From NCBI GenBank assembly GCA_030295235.1, contig AP026135.1, positions 62,001-126,000 on the forward strand: a stretch of DNA of 64,000 bases, written 5' to 3'. Below the pieces are notes generated by a model that worked only from the letters and a program-made list of their open reading frames with translations, did not search any database and was not told the DNA's origin. Positions 50,801-62,528 of this stretch are shown in pieces (the first letter of the stretch is position 1; every line of letters starts with the position of its first letter). The stretch comes from Fistulifera solaris (Eukaryota > Bacillariophyta > Bacillariophyceae > Naviculales > Stauroneidaceae). The position numbers and the translations under genes were made by a program.

Positions 50801-53800
50801 CGCGATGTAATGTCTTTTGGTTCTTCTGTGTCGCCGCCATAGGCCGCGTTGTATTCTTCGTCTGCGAAACTACCTTCGTTTTGAATATCGTTGTCGGGCT
50901 CGGACTCGGACTCAAACTCGTGACACTGAGAACCGTCACTACCCCCGTAACTGTTTGCATCGTTCTCTTGGTCGTAGTCGCGGGGCTCGCTCTCCTGCTC
51001 AGCACCGTTGTATGATCCTGTAGCATCGCTGTCTGTCTCATCAGAATCCCGACCGTCATAATAGTCATTATCTCCTTCGTCAACATTACAGCCAGAAAAT
51101 GATCTGTCATTGTAATCGCCATCTCGAAGTAAGACTTCTTCTCCTTCTGCGTCGCTACCATAGACCGTGTTTTTATCTACGTCGCCGAAACTGCCGTCGT
51201 CTTGATTGTCGTTGTCGGGAACGGACACTAGTTTGGATTCGTGTCCGCTGTCACTGCTGCGGCTATATTGCGATCTATCACTGACCCCGTCGTTGTTTGT
51301 CTCATCATACTCCCGACCGTCATCATAGTCATTATCCTCATCGTCAACATCACGGCCAGAGAATGTTCCGTCATTGCAATCGCCATCATAAGCTGCTTCT
51401 CGCCCCCCTGCATCTGAGCCGTCGGCGTAGTCTCCTTGGTCTTTCTCAACAAAACTGGCGTCGTCTTGATTTTCATGATCAACTTCAGAGTTAGACTCCT
51501 GTAAATTGTCGATACTGTGGCTAGAATTCGATCCATTATTGCCCTTGTAGTCGTCGGAGTCATTCTCATCGCCGTCTGATCCGTTGTACTGAATTTCATC
51601 GTGATCTGCTAACCTCCTATCGTTGCAATGCTCGTCTTGGTCCGGTTGGTCATAATCATAGTATTCATCGCTGACATAACGGCCAGAATATGATTTGTTG
51701 CTGTTACTATCATTTCGGCCTCCGACTTCTTTTCCTTCCTGTGAGTGACCGCCATAGGCAGTGTCGTCCTCTTCGTCGGCGAAACTAACGTCTTCTTGAC
51801 TCTCCTCCTGATCGGAATCGGACTCGGGCTCCGACGTAGACTCATGCGCGCTGTCAGCATTGTGGCTAGATTGTGATCGATCACTGCCCCCGTATCCCCC
51901 ATAGTCATCTGCGTCGTTGTCGTCACCTTCAGACTCGGATTCGTTGTATTGTTCCTCGCCATCGTATGAGTCTCCGCTATTCCGATCGTCATTATAATCG
52001 CCATCTTCATTGTCAGCATTTCGACTGACGTGTGAACCGGTGCTGTAATCGTCATCAACTCCTTCCACTTCTGCATCGCCAGCATAAGATGCAGGCGTTT
52101 GGTAGTCTGCAAAACTGGCATCTTTATCAAAATCGTTGTCATAATCTGACCCCGATCCAGTTGACTGTCCATCGCTGCCCTCATAGAGCGCTGCGTCATC
52201 ATGACTGCCTGTTACTCCATCGTAAAGTTTATCGCCGCGGTCTGATGGTCCGTCACCGATGCTAGATTCGTCAATGTCTCCATCGTCGTCATAATCATGG
52301 TAATCATCATTGACGCTATTAGGACGTGATCGGTCACTGTGATCCCCAATATAATCAGATGCGTCACTGGCATCTTTTAAGTCAACGCATTCAGGTGCGT
52401 CATATCCTTCGCCGACAAAACTGTCATTGTTTTGACTCTGAATATTCGAATAATTTAACTGTAGTTCCGATTCGTATATACTGTCGATATTTTGGCTTCC
52501 TTGCGATCCATCATTGCTCTCATAGTCATCTGCATCGTTCTCATCGCCGCCGTGCGCACTGTATTGTCCGTTGCTACAAGTCTCCTTATTGTGTAGACTC
52601 TCACTGCACTTATCTTCTTCGTCTCCGAATTCGCGCCTAGAGTGCGATCCGTCGCTGTAATCACCATTACGATAAGACGCGTCATTGGTCTCTCCTAAGC
52701 CGTCGCAATCAGGTGCGTCGCACCCTTCGTCGGCGAAGCTGTCGTTGTTTTGGCTATGAATTATGAATTGGGGTTCCGACTCGTGTAGGCTTTCAATGCT
52801 GGGGCTTGCTTGTGATCCATCGTTGCTCTCATTGTCAATTGCGTTGTTCTCACCACCGCCGTCTTTCTTCTTATGGTCATGGCTGCGTACCAAAACCTCT
52901 CCATCGCTATACATCTCATCATCATGGTCCCAATCGTTAACATGATCATCACATTCATCGTCGACATTACGGCCGAAATGTGATCCGTCGCTGTAATCAC
53001 CATCATGGCCTAACGCTCCAGCTCCACGTACAACACCGTCCTCCGGGGCGCTGTAATCGAAACTTCTTTTATTTCGACTCTCTTGATTAAACTCAGATTC
53101 CCACTCGTGCAGCTTGTCGACATTTTGACTATATTGTGATAAGTCGCCTCCATAGTCTTCTGCGTCTCTCTCGTCGTCGCGCGATTCACCTTTATGTTCA
53201 TCGCCAGTCCCGTCACGGTCCAAATCGTCATTGACATCATCACATTCAGGGTCAACATTACGGCCAAGACTGAATCCGTTGCTGAATTCGCCGTCATGGG
53301 CTGCGATATCATCTTCTGCGTCAACGCCCTCAGCAGTACGATAGTCGTTGTCGGCGAAACTACCATTGTCAAATTTGGATTCGGACTCGGATCCACGTCC
53401 ATGGCTACTACCGCTAGAATTAGAGCCGTCGCTGCCATAGTAATCGTTTGCAAGGCCATAGTGCCCATCACCGAATATATTGCCTTGATCTTCATCTTCA
53501 TATTCGTCCTCACCATCAAGGCGACAAGGCGAACCTCTGCTTTCATCGTTGTCTTCGTACAGAACCCGGTTAGGATCATCGTGATAGTCGTCGGGAAAGC
53601 TACTATTGCTTTGACAATCGTTATCGGGCTCAGAATGCTGAGCGCTTCCTCTAGATTGGCTAAACTGTGATAAGCCACTGCAAGAAGTATTGGCTGTGTT
53701 GCCGCGATGTCCTTCGTCGTTTACGTGTACGTTGCTGGTGTTTCGAAATGATTGCGTGCGGTTGTTGTAAAAATCTTCCTCATCTGCATATTCCTTACCA

Positions 53801-56800
53801 GCTTCGGAGACGCCGTAAGAGACTATTATGCCAATGTTTGTTTCTGAAGACACTGCGGGATCGTGTGCATTATCGATACAATGACTAGAATCTGAAAAAC
53901 CATTATTGCCTCCGTTCTCTGTGTCATTTTCATTAGTGTTGATTTCGTCTACGCTTTCATTGCACCGTTCGCGGTCAGAAACTTCGCTGTAAGTGCCGTC
54001 GTGAGTTTCGTAGTGCTTGACATCAAGGCTCAACTGACTCTTGTTGTTGCTGAAATCCATACATTTGTCATTGCCTGCATCATCTCGGCTATTTTCGGTT
54101 CCGTTGTAATCGACATCTTCATTTTTCCTTTTGCAAGAAGAGCCGCGGTTTGATTTGGATTCTACTCCACCCTCGATGACAATTGCTACGCTATACTTCG
54201 TACTATCATGTTTGTACTCGATGTCCTCATCGCCCATCGTTTGGTTCCCTAGTCCAAGATCGTAGTCTTCGATGGTCTCATCCATTTCACCGCTTTCCAG
54301 CCCACTACCAGTACCGCTGGCGCTCGCTTGAGAACCCTGGCTGCAGCCTTCCTCAATGGCGTATCCGTTTTTTCTATCATATCTTGTATCGTCGAAGTTG
54401 TTGAAACTGTCGTTTTGATTGTCAATAACGTAGATCAATTGCGGACCATTACGGTAAGCGTGGCCTGCATTAGCATCTCTTCTGAAAAGGTCGTTAAATT
54501 CTATATTGTCTTTCATAAGGAGTGACTCGCCATCTTCCGCTGAGGCGCTACCGCCTGAATGGTCTTCTTCATGTCGTTCCCCGGTCATGTCACCGTCATA
54601 AACTGAGTGCGAAGCGTCGTTGCATTCAGCGCCAACGTATTCGTACTCCCTATCGACAATCTCACCCTTTGATTGCGAAGCGCCATTACAATCCTTGTCG
54701 TCACCGAGCACGCTTAAACAGTCTCGAGAACGATCCTTTTGTTTTGATTGTTATCGCAGTCACGGTTTTTGCCTTGTGATTCGCTGCTTTTCTCATCAGC
54801 AACTTTATCCTTGATGTCGGACTCAACTTGGTGCCCGATATTGACGTAGAAGCTTGATTTTGAAGTATTATTGTTATCAATACTTGTTGAAATGTCACTT
54901 TTAAAGTCGGCATCCACTTCCCCCAAATCACCGTAGAAGCTATTGTTTCTATCTTGCTCGACATTAAGACTCGTCTGTGACGCATCTTTGTTGGTCCCAT
55001 CGTGTTCTTCAGGGTTGTCACTAACATCGTCGTACTCGTTCTTCAAGCCAAGAATTCTAAACTCGTTACCATCGTTCTCTGCCTGTGATATTTTTTCCCC
55101 AGCTTCGATTTCCGCCTCATTGTGACAAGCGTTGGCATGCATATCAAAATTTTGGGTGCTCTCACAGAAATCTTCAAAATGCTCTTGATTTTCTTCCACA
55201 GGTCGACGTATCTGCAACGCGGTGATTTTGTCAACCCTATTTTCTTCCTCTTGGTCTCTCGAATCCAAACTCGCGTTTGCTCTCATACCATGATAACAAC
55301 TTGACTGTGATTTATCCAGACACTCCATCCAATCTAAAGCCCCATCGGCTTCGTGATCACTATGTTGATCACAAACGTCATTACTGCCACCAACGTACCT
55401 CGATGATGGTTCACCAATGAGCTCTTCTTCAATCCCAGTTTCATCAACTTCTTCAACGCTGTAAGAAGTTTCCGTCAATTGTGCATTATGGACATTGGTC
55501 GTTCGTGATTTTTCATAGAATTGTTGATCCTCCGAAACCTCTTCACTGCCGTCTTCGACAACGCCGTGATCATCGTCTCCATCACCAGTATTACTGTTGT
55601 CGCCTAAACGTGACGCGTCATTCTCTTGATCCTCCTCTCTAGTCAAAGTTTCATCAACTTCTTCCTCGGTGTACGACATTTCGTTGTCATTTCCATCGTC
55701 GTCGTGCCCGCTGGACCGTGACACTGACACTTCTATATCTTCCTCTTCCCATAACTCTTCGCTTGCTTCTTCACCGCCTACCAAACCGTCGTTTTCGTCT
55801 TCATTGTCGTCACACTCGCTTGACAGAGATTCGCTATGATACTCTTCATCATCTTCCGATGGATCCGCTCCGTGCATTTCATCCCTGCCGGAATTTTCAC
55901 TGTCATCATCCTTGTCCTTTGGGGCGTCTTGCGGATTTTCCTCATCACTATCAGGAAATTCAGTACTCGTCACCGAAAAGCTGCTGTCAAAATTCGATGC
56001 CGAGTACCGTGGATTTGCCGCCATTTCTCTCAACGCGGTGATAAGTTCTTCTTCTCGATCCGCAAATTGCTCTAACAAGAAATCAAGATTACCCAATTGT
56101 TCCGGCATCACGTTTGCCACGAGCTTTTCTAGTTTATTGCGAAGAGCTGCTTCGTCATCGTCTTCTTCATCACTGCCCCTGTCTGCCTCTTCCGCGCTGG
56201 GAGTGTTGGATTGTAAAATATCGCGAGTTTGATTGTCTTTGGAATTACTAACGACATGAAGCGGCGTCGTCTGTGGATTGCTAGCATTGCTTACTTCATG
56301 CCCAGCGTGTGAGAATTTAGTATCACAAGGTTTGGCTGAATCGTCTTGTACCGTAGCATGAACCTGCATGAAACTGTCTGCTTTGCTAGATGCGATTGAC
56401 GATTCTGTGAGCGGGGATTGCGATTGACTATGGGTCGAGGTTTCATCATGCTCAATAAAGGGATCTGTTTGAGCGTTTCCTTCCAATTTCTCATTCCTTC
56501 TCACTAAGCTGCCTGTAACACTTCTTCCTAGTGAATCGTCAATATCGTCTTGATCACTGCGTGAAATCTGACTGTTACGGCTGTCATCATCGCGGTGCGA
56601 CCCTCTCCGACTGTTATCCTGACTATACGAATTTTGGGTTTGGCTGTCTCGATGAGAGCTGCTGTCATCTCTACGGCGATGTCTTCCACGACTATGATTA
56701 CTTTCTCTATCGGCATGATTGGAAGCGTCATCATCCTGTCCCCTTGAACTCCCACTGCCGGCATCGTCGTCACCATACAAGTCCCCGCTTCCTTGACTGT

Positions 56801-57398
56801 TGTCCTCCACTTCCTGAATAGGTTTGTCACTGCTCAGACTATTGTCGTCAATCATGTGATGGGAACTATCTTGGCTGTCATCACCACTGTATTGTTGCCC
56901 CTCTTGACCGCTGCTATCGTCGTAAGTTGTTTCGCTGACGTCAATGGACCCCTCCTGCATCGATCTCTCCTGCCCACTATCGCTCATATTGCTGTGACTC
57001 TCCTTTGAGTAGCTTTGGTCGCTGTAGCTGTTGTTACTACTCTCCCTGTGACCTCCATCGTTGTAGCTTCGATTGTCGTCCGATTGAGAACTGTGATCCG
57101 AAATGTGATGGTGGCTTTGTTCGTCGCAGTACTCGCCATCGCTCTCGGCAGATGATACACTGGTCTGATCGCCACTATACTTTTTGCGAATGAGGAGATT
57201 GTTGTCGTGATTTGGCTTGTTTTTGTCACCGATTCGACCGTTCCCAGCGTCTTGTGTGTCTTCGCTGAGAATGCTGTAGTCATCAATCGGGGGAATAAAT
57301 CGCATTTTCCCCGGCATTAGAAAAATTTCTCTATTACGATCAGATAACAAACTAGAGGACTTTTCCAAGGAGTTGGTGATGCTTAACGTTGAGTTCAA
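47835..57398 (-). CDS. Giant acidic-tail membrane protein with BspA-like (DUF285) repeats
   Basis: About 3,190 codons over three adjacent frames. Residues 1 to about 2,665 are extremely rich in D, S, N, G and E with few hydrophobics. They include one helical island (about 55980-56145; NLDFLLEQFADREEELITAL) and a series of about 100-residue repeats (50.5-53.8 kb). A TM helix (YVILMLMAAIAALTVAIIVL, about 49310-49380) is followed by an S/P/T linker, a Cys-rich module (SREPIEGTASNLSEKLCV ... YNRNGLALRC ... CNLCEICFG), a P-rich linker and five or six DUF285 repeats (FNADLSNWDVSSVTNFTSMF). The breaks are the AAA at 54716-54718 (one base missing) and A6 at 49748-49753 (one extra). With no signal peptide, an N-in/C-out orientation is likely. 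Function unknown. Confidence 0.75.
50530..53760 (-). repeat. Degenerate coding repeats of about 265-330 bp inside the giant gene
   Basis: Anchored on a recurrent SFADE-like core preceded by NDxQxD. Anchors fall near 50540, 50860, 51183, 51447, 51778, 52107, 52412, 52728, 53056, 53352, 53592 and 53741. The typical order is GSDxSQxS, DSxHES, SFADE, AYGGD or APxCD, GDYNDxSxSGR, VDDExDDYDD. Repeats are degenerate in DNA and protein. Confidence 0.7.
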
Positions 57399-57873
57399 TT
57401 ACATCCAGCAAATAATACGCGTTCCAATAGCTGGAGAATAGAATGGATGAGGGCGAGAAGCGAGAAGTCACAAGTCGTCGCACAAAAGTCACAGGCCTCA
57501 CAATAATCCGTAGGGACCGTGACTTCACCGCTACGACATGAAGGCCCAATTAAGTGCATAACTTTCGTGAGATGGATTTTATTGCCCCGATTGGCAGTAT
57601 CTTTATAATTGTAGGAATTGTACCCTCCACACTTCTATGACTATTGGGTCTTGGTGAAAAAAGTCGAGCAGAGTAACAACGGACATTGTCGTCTGATACC
57701 TTGTGTAGAGTAGTCGATCTTAGCGTTTCCGTTCAAAAATGATTCGACAAAATCTCCTTGGAACCCGAAACCCCAATGCTCTTGGTAGTCTAGGTCTGCA
57801 TACAAAGTACGAAAACGTTCTAAAAGGGTCCTAGACAAGCTTCTTATTAACCAAAAATATTAGCCCCAGCAAC
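57399..57873. other. Spacer between the two giant genes
   Basis: About 475 bp; promoter of the upstream-most giant gene and 3' end of the smaller paralog. No supported gene. Confidence 0.5.
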
Positions 57874-60800
57874 TCAGAAGCCACAGCGAAAGCAGAAGGG
57901 ACTGGGTGGACTCGAAGAAAAGTCGATTTCGCTCGTGGTTGGGCATTGCGTGAGACTGAATACTGTTGACGCATTCACGATTCGCCCCTCCAATTGATCG
58001 GCCCATGAGCACAAGTCTTGAGAGAAAAAGCGAGCTCCGCGAAACATTTCATTGAAGGATTCGACACTGTCCAGATCCCATGAGGATAGGTCATTGTTAT
58101 ATGCGGACGCCGAAAAAACATCTGATCCATTTTTCTGACGTTTGATACGTCCCAGGTCGAAATATCAGCATCAAAGGACGATGCTCTCGAAAACATGCCG
58201 CTCATGTCCGTCACGGATGAAACGTTCCATGAAGATATGTCTCCGGTAAAGGAGGTTGCTTGGTTGAACATATTGGCCGTACTTGTGACCGATGATACAT
58301 CCCAACTTGATAAATCCGAATTAAAACCGGAAGCACCCTCGAACATGGATGTTAGATCAGTTGCTCTTGAAACATCCCATCCCGATAAATCGCCATTGAA
58401 CGACGCAGCAGAGGGAGACCGAGATATGGCAAATAGAAAACTGAGGTCTTTGACACTGGAAATACACCAGTCTCCAATGTAAGACCCTCCACTGACACTG
58501 TTACCAGCGATGAATTCGTCCACGGCTAGTATTAGGTCGTCCCTTGAGGAAAAACAGTCGTCGGTTGAAGTGGGAGCCAGAGTAGGAGCAATTGTCTTGT
58601 TCAGTGTTGAATTATCCGTTGGAGCAACAACTGGCGCAGATGTTATGGTCGGCCAAATATCTTGATCGGAAAAGGCTGGCCCCACTAAGAAATCTTGGAT
58701 GTTAGGCTCCGTGAGCTCCGTGCAGTTCGTGAGATTGCCACAGTCAGTCTCGAAACCAACGTATGGTAGATTACTTTCTTGAATTGTGCCGAAGCAAATG
58801 GAACATGTGCCACAGCTACTACCGTCATATTCGATCGTACACCAAATTGCTAGTCCATTTCGATTGTAAATAGTAGAGAAACAGCCTTCTTCGTACTCCT
58901 CCGAACCGGCCAGGTATTTGACACACAATTTCTCAGATAAATCAGAACCTGTCCCTTCTATTGGCTCACGCGAACTTTGTATTTTAGCTTCCCCTGAGAT
59001 GTAAAGATTTTCTGGCAAGAGTGTTGGAGGTATTGTTTCTATGGGACCACGTGTTGGTGGATTGGACGTGACATTAATCACAGTCGGAGTTGTTGTCGAG
59101 TTGCCGACATTGTCGAAACTGCTGGGAGTGGTGCTCGAGTCGCGTCCTCTCACAATCAATATTAAAATCACCACTAAAAGTATGAGAACAATGCCAATGT
59201 AGCCATAGTGGCTTTTTTCCGGGCCAGAAAGAGTCTCCTTTAGGACCCTCTTTCCTCTCTGTGACGTTTTCGTCGTAGCTGGAATTCGTTTTGCTCCAAA
59301 GTTTAAATGGGTTCAGAAAATCAAAATAGCGTGGTGTTTTTCTGGCGACGTGATCGTCTCTTCCTTGAAAATCTTGTGCTTCGACGTCATCATCATTGCT
59401 ACAAATTTTACTCCCAGAAGCATCAACGGCATCAGCATCATCAGTAACAACACGGGAAACGTGCTCATCAATGTTGCTTTCCTGAAAACTGAGTCCACAT
59501 ACATTTGCCGAAGCATTTGCGCTCTCATAACTCGGACTATCTGACCTATATTCGTGTGACGATGGATTCCATTCGACATCATGAACGTTTGATGTTGGAT
59601 TGTCGTTGAACTGACCGGAAAATTCAGTAAAGATATATTTCTCGGGGGAGTCGCTAACACTTCTATCAGTGGGGTCTTCATCGTCAACGGTACCATGACC
59701 ATCAATCTCAATTGAATTCGCAGCCAATTTACCTTCCGAAGGCTCGCGATTGTCATCATCAGAGCGACTGCCGTCTACGTAAGGGTTCATTCCTAGACTT
59801 GGATCTGAATTATCTCTGTCTCCGTCTGAATACTCATCATTTGGGCAATCCGAATAATCTTCAGCAGTTCGCCATTTCTCGTCAATGGAAGAATTTTCGT
59901 CATCGCTGAAATTCTCTGAATAATTTTCTTTAACGTCTACGTTCGCTGCCTCGTATTTTCCGTGAATTGCTGAGCTTTCCTCATCATCTGTAGTATCATT
60001 CGAATACTCTTCATTGGCCGCTTCTTCAAATACGGAGTAGTCTTTATTTCCCGCTGAAACTTCGTTGTCATCGATGCCACTTGCGCGGCCCCCTTTCTCT
60101 TCATTTCTAATCAAAGGTTCATTGTCATCGCTACGGCTTGTTAAATTGTCTACACTTCTTCCATTCGTTTCTTGATCTAATTCAGCCTGATCTTCGCCAC
60201 CAGTCGAATCCTCGTCCTTTTCATCAATTTTACTGACTTGCTCATTCGAGCTGTTGTAACCACTGTTGTCTCCTGAAATAATTTGAGTTTTTTCTACAAT
60301 AGACATCGGCTCACTTTGATCTTCATCTCCATTTTCTAAGGTTCCATCATAGTTGTTGCTGTTGTCTGAGAACAATCCAGTTGCTTCTACAGCTAAAGTT
60401 GGTTGATCCTCAAACTGATCATCATTTGAGCTTTCGTCATAACTGCTACTTCTGTCAGAAGAGTTTCCTTCATTTTTACTTTGTGTAGGCCGAAATTCAT
60501 GAGCTTGATCATGCTCCGCTTCTCCATCTGAGCTTTCATCGTAGTCGCTGCTGCCGTCTTCGGAGTATCTTGTTTTGCTTTCCACAGCACGAGGCAAGAT
60601 ATTCCCACCCTGATCCTCTCCTCCACTCGAGCCTTCGTCTTGATTTACTTCTCCATTTGAGCTTTCATCGTAGTCGGAGGAATCCCCAGGATTTTCTACA
60701 GCAACTGGTGATCGTCTTTGATTTTCTCCAGAATCGTCCCCATTCGAGTTGTCGCTGGAGTCGCTGCTGTCATCCTCCTTTTCCTCAAGCAATCCTCGCT

Positions 60801-61119
60801 GATCCTCATCTTCGTATGATAGACTATCTTCGTCTTCGCTGCTACTTTCCGAGTATTTTCCCCTCCTTACGGCCACTGGAGACGATGGCTGATCCTCGTC
60901 ATCATACGAGCCGTCGTCGGAATTGCTGCTACCATCGGAATAATTTCCCTTCTTTTCGATAGGTAATTCATCAGGCTCCTCATCAGAACTTGAATCCTCA
61001 TCGCCGCTACTGCCGTTGGAATAGTGTCCTCTAGAGGAAGAGGCCCGCCGCTCCTCTTCCGATGATGAGCTATTATCGTCGTCCTCATCACTGCTGCTAT
61101 CTGAATATCCTTGACGCAT
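57874..61119 (-). CDS. Acidic-tail membrane protein with BspA-like repeats, smaller paralog
   Basis: About 1,080 aa. The N-terminal part of about 635 residues is D/S/E-rich with short repeats (SSDYDESSNGE; PVAVxxxGxYSDxSS), then a TM (HYGYIGIVLILLVVILILIV), a T/P linker, a Cys-rich module (SREPIEGTGSDLSEKLCVKY ... YNRNGLAIWC ... CGTCSICFG) and DUF285 repeats (FNGDLSGWDVSRATDLTSMF). It aligns along the whole C-terminal half with the gene at 47835-57398. Frame breaks: T6 at 59213-59218 (one extra), A6 at 58113-58118 (one missing) and A5 at 58025-58029. The restored end reads DLCSWADQLEGR ... PFCFRCGF at 57874. Same strand and tandem, so probably a local duplication. Confidence 0.72.
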
Positions 61120-61366
61120 CTTTCAAACGCTTTGATATTCTGAAATGGGTAATTCGTTTTGATAGGATACAAAGGAGATTGATTGAATGTATTTGAAGCA
61201 AAAGCGCTTGGTTCTCCCATTGGAAATGAATTGAATTGACAACAACTTGAATGAGTTCTATGAAATTTTTTAGGGTGTATTTTTGTTCTGTTCCGCCGAA
61301 ACCGCAAAGACCTATTTTAGGAGTCCGCTCATGACCTATAGACCCAAAGTGTTGATTTCTCGAATC

Positions 61367-61389
61367 CACGACTGCATTTCAGTCATGAA
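61367..61389 (+). repeat. Dispersed 23-nt near-palindromic motif (copy 3)
   Basis: Starts CCACGACTGCATTTCAGTC and ends ATGA; differs from the minus-strand reading of 7523-7545 at a single base. Confidence 0.75.
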
Positions 61390-61576
61390 TCAAAATTGCC
61401 TCAAGTCTGTAAACGACCACAAGATTCCAGCTGACTTGCCAAAGTGGCAAACCAAGCGGCCTCAACACTAATACAAATATCTCTTGTAACATTTACAAGG
61501 CACAAATCGCTAGTCACTTCGAAACTACGGGCGGATCGACGTCCGACTATGATTCCAAAGTGTAAGCGACCTTTTA

Positions 61577-61600
61577 CCATGACTGCATTTCAGTCATGAG
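61577..61600 (+). repeat. Dispersed 23-nt near-palindromic motif (copy 4)
   Basis: CCATGACTGCATTTCAGTC followed by ATGAG; here the outer arms (CATGACTG / CAGTCATG) form a perfect inverted repeat. Confidence 0.75.
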
Positions 61601-61999
61601 TAAATACCTTGGTAGTTGTATTTTTAAGGGACAAATAGAAGCACTTCAACTTGAGTTCCATCTCTACCAGCAAATCGAAACATCAATTACTTAAGTTGAA
61701 ATGCCACATTTTCGTTTCTAGCGCCTACTTTTTTGTGCGCCGAACTTATCACTCCGGAATGTCGCACCAACACCCGGTGGATCTCGGCGCTTTTCTTTTC
61801 GTCTCTACCAGGTAATCTCTCGAAAAACAACAGACGAGACGAGACGTGACGAGACGAGATGATGATGAATGAAGAATGAAGAAGGAACGATCATCCGAAT
61901 AATTAGACAATAGATTTGTTCTCTTTCCTTTCTATCTACATTCTACGCTTACTAGTCTGTAACACAGCTACATCTGTTCTACACATTAGCAACTCAAGA

Positions 62000-62392
62000 A
62001 TGGCGTGTTCATCAGCACCATTATTATTTCAACTATCTCGACGAGTGGGAAGGATGAGTTCTCTGCATTCTCTGCGATCGGTTACAAAACGATCGTTCGG
62101 CACTGACGACGATATTGACAAAAGACTATTTACCGAAGAAATTAAAATTAAAATGCCCGACATGGGAGAAGGAGAAGGTAAGATTTTGACGTGGTACAAA
62201 GAAGAAGGAGACTTAGTGAAGCGAGGGGACGTTCTTTGTGACATTGAGACGGCAGATTTTACGTTCGGGATGGAGACGGATGACGAGCAATTGGGGATTA
62301 TGGGATCCATTTTAGTACCAGCGCCTTCAGAAATGATAGCGAATGGAAAGACTATTTGCATCGTTTTGCACAAACCGAATCATCGCGATTGA
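62000..62392 (+). CDS. Mitochondrial lipoyl-like domain protein lacking the lipoyl lysine
   Basis: 130 aa from the ATG at 62000; the basic, S/R-rich N-terminus (QLSRRVGRMSSLHSLRSVTK) fits a mitochondrial presequence. The remainder is a single biotinyl/lipoyl domain: KIKMPDMGEGEGKILTWYKE, EGDLVKRGDVLCDIET, ILVPAPSEMIANGKTICIVL. In E2 proteins the hairpin reads ETDKA; here it is ETADFTFGME, so the modified lysine is missing. No E2 catalytic domain follows. It could be a non-lipoylated structural or decoy partner of a dehydrogenase complex; the role is unknown. Confidence 0.7.
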   Translation: MACSSAPLLFQLSRRVGRMSSLHSLRSVTKRSFGTDDDIDKRLFTEEIKIKMPDMGEGEGKILTWYKEEGDLVKRGDVLCDIETADFTFGMETDDEQLGIMGSILVPAPSEMIANGKTICIVLHKPNHRD

Positions 62393-62528
62393 TCGATAGG
62401 TAGAATGGACGTTACGCTTGCAAGCAATACAGTTGATTGAATGAAATTCTAGTGATCAAATTATCGGGATTGTTAATTCAAATTTCTAAGAAAAATTAGT
62501 CGGCTCATTAAGCACACAGAGAATTATT

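Larger units (their letters stand above)
61120..61999. promoter_or_regulatory. Divergent intergenic region
   Basis: About 880 bp between the smaller giant paralog (minus) and the lipoyl-like gene (plus). It contains two copies of the dispersed 23-nt motif 210 bp apart and a GAGACGAGAC/GATGAATGAAGA simple-sequence stretch at about 61830-61885. Confidence 0.6.

Noticed and set aside
50232-53678. Several T/M-rich ORFs on both strands inside the giant gene
   Set aside because: Shadow frames of GAT/GAC/TCA-rich acidic coding repeats.
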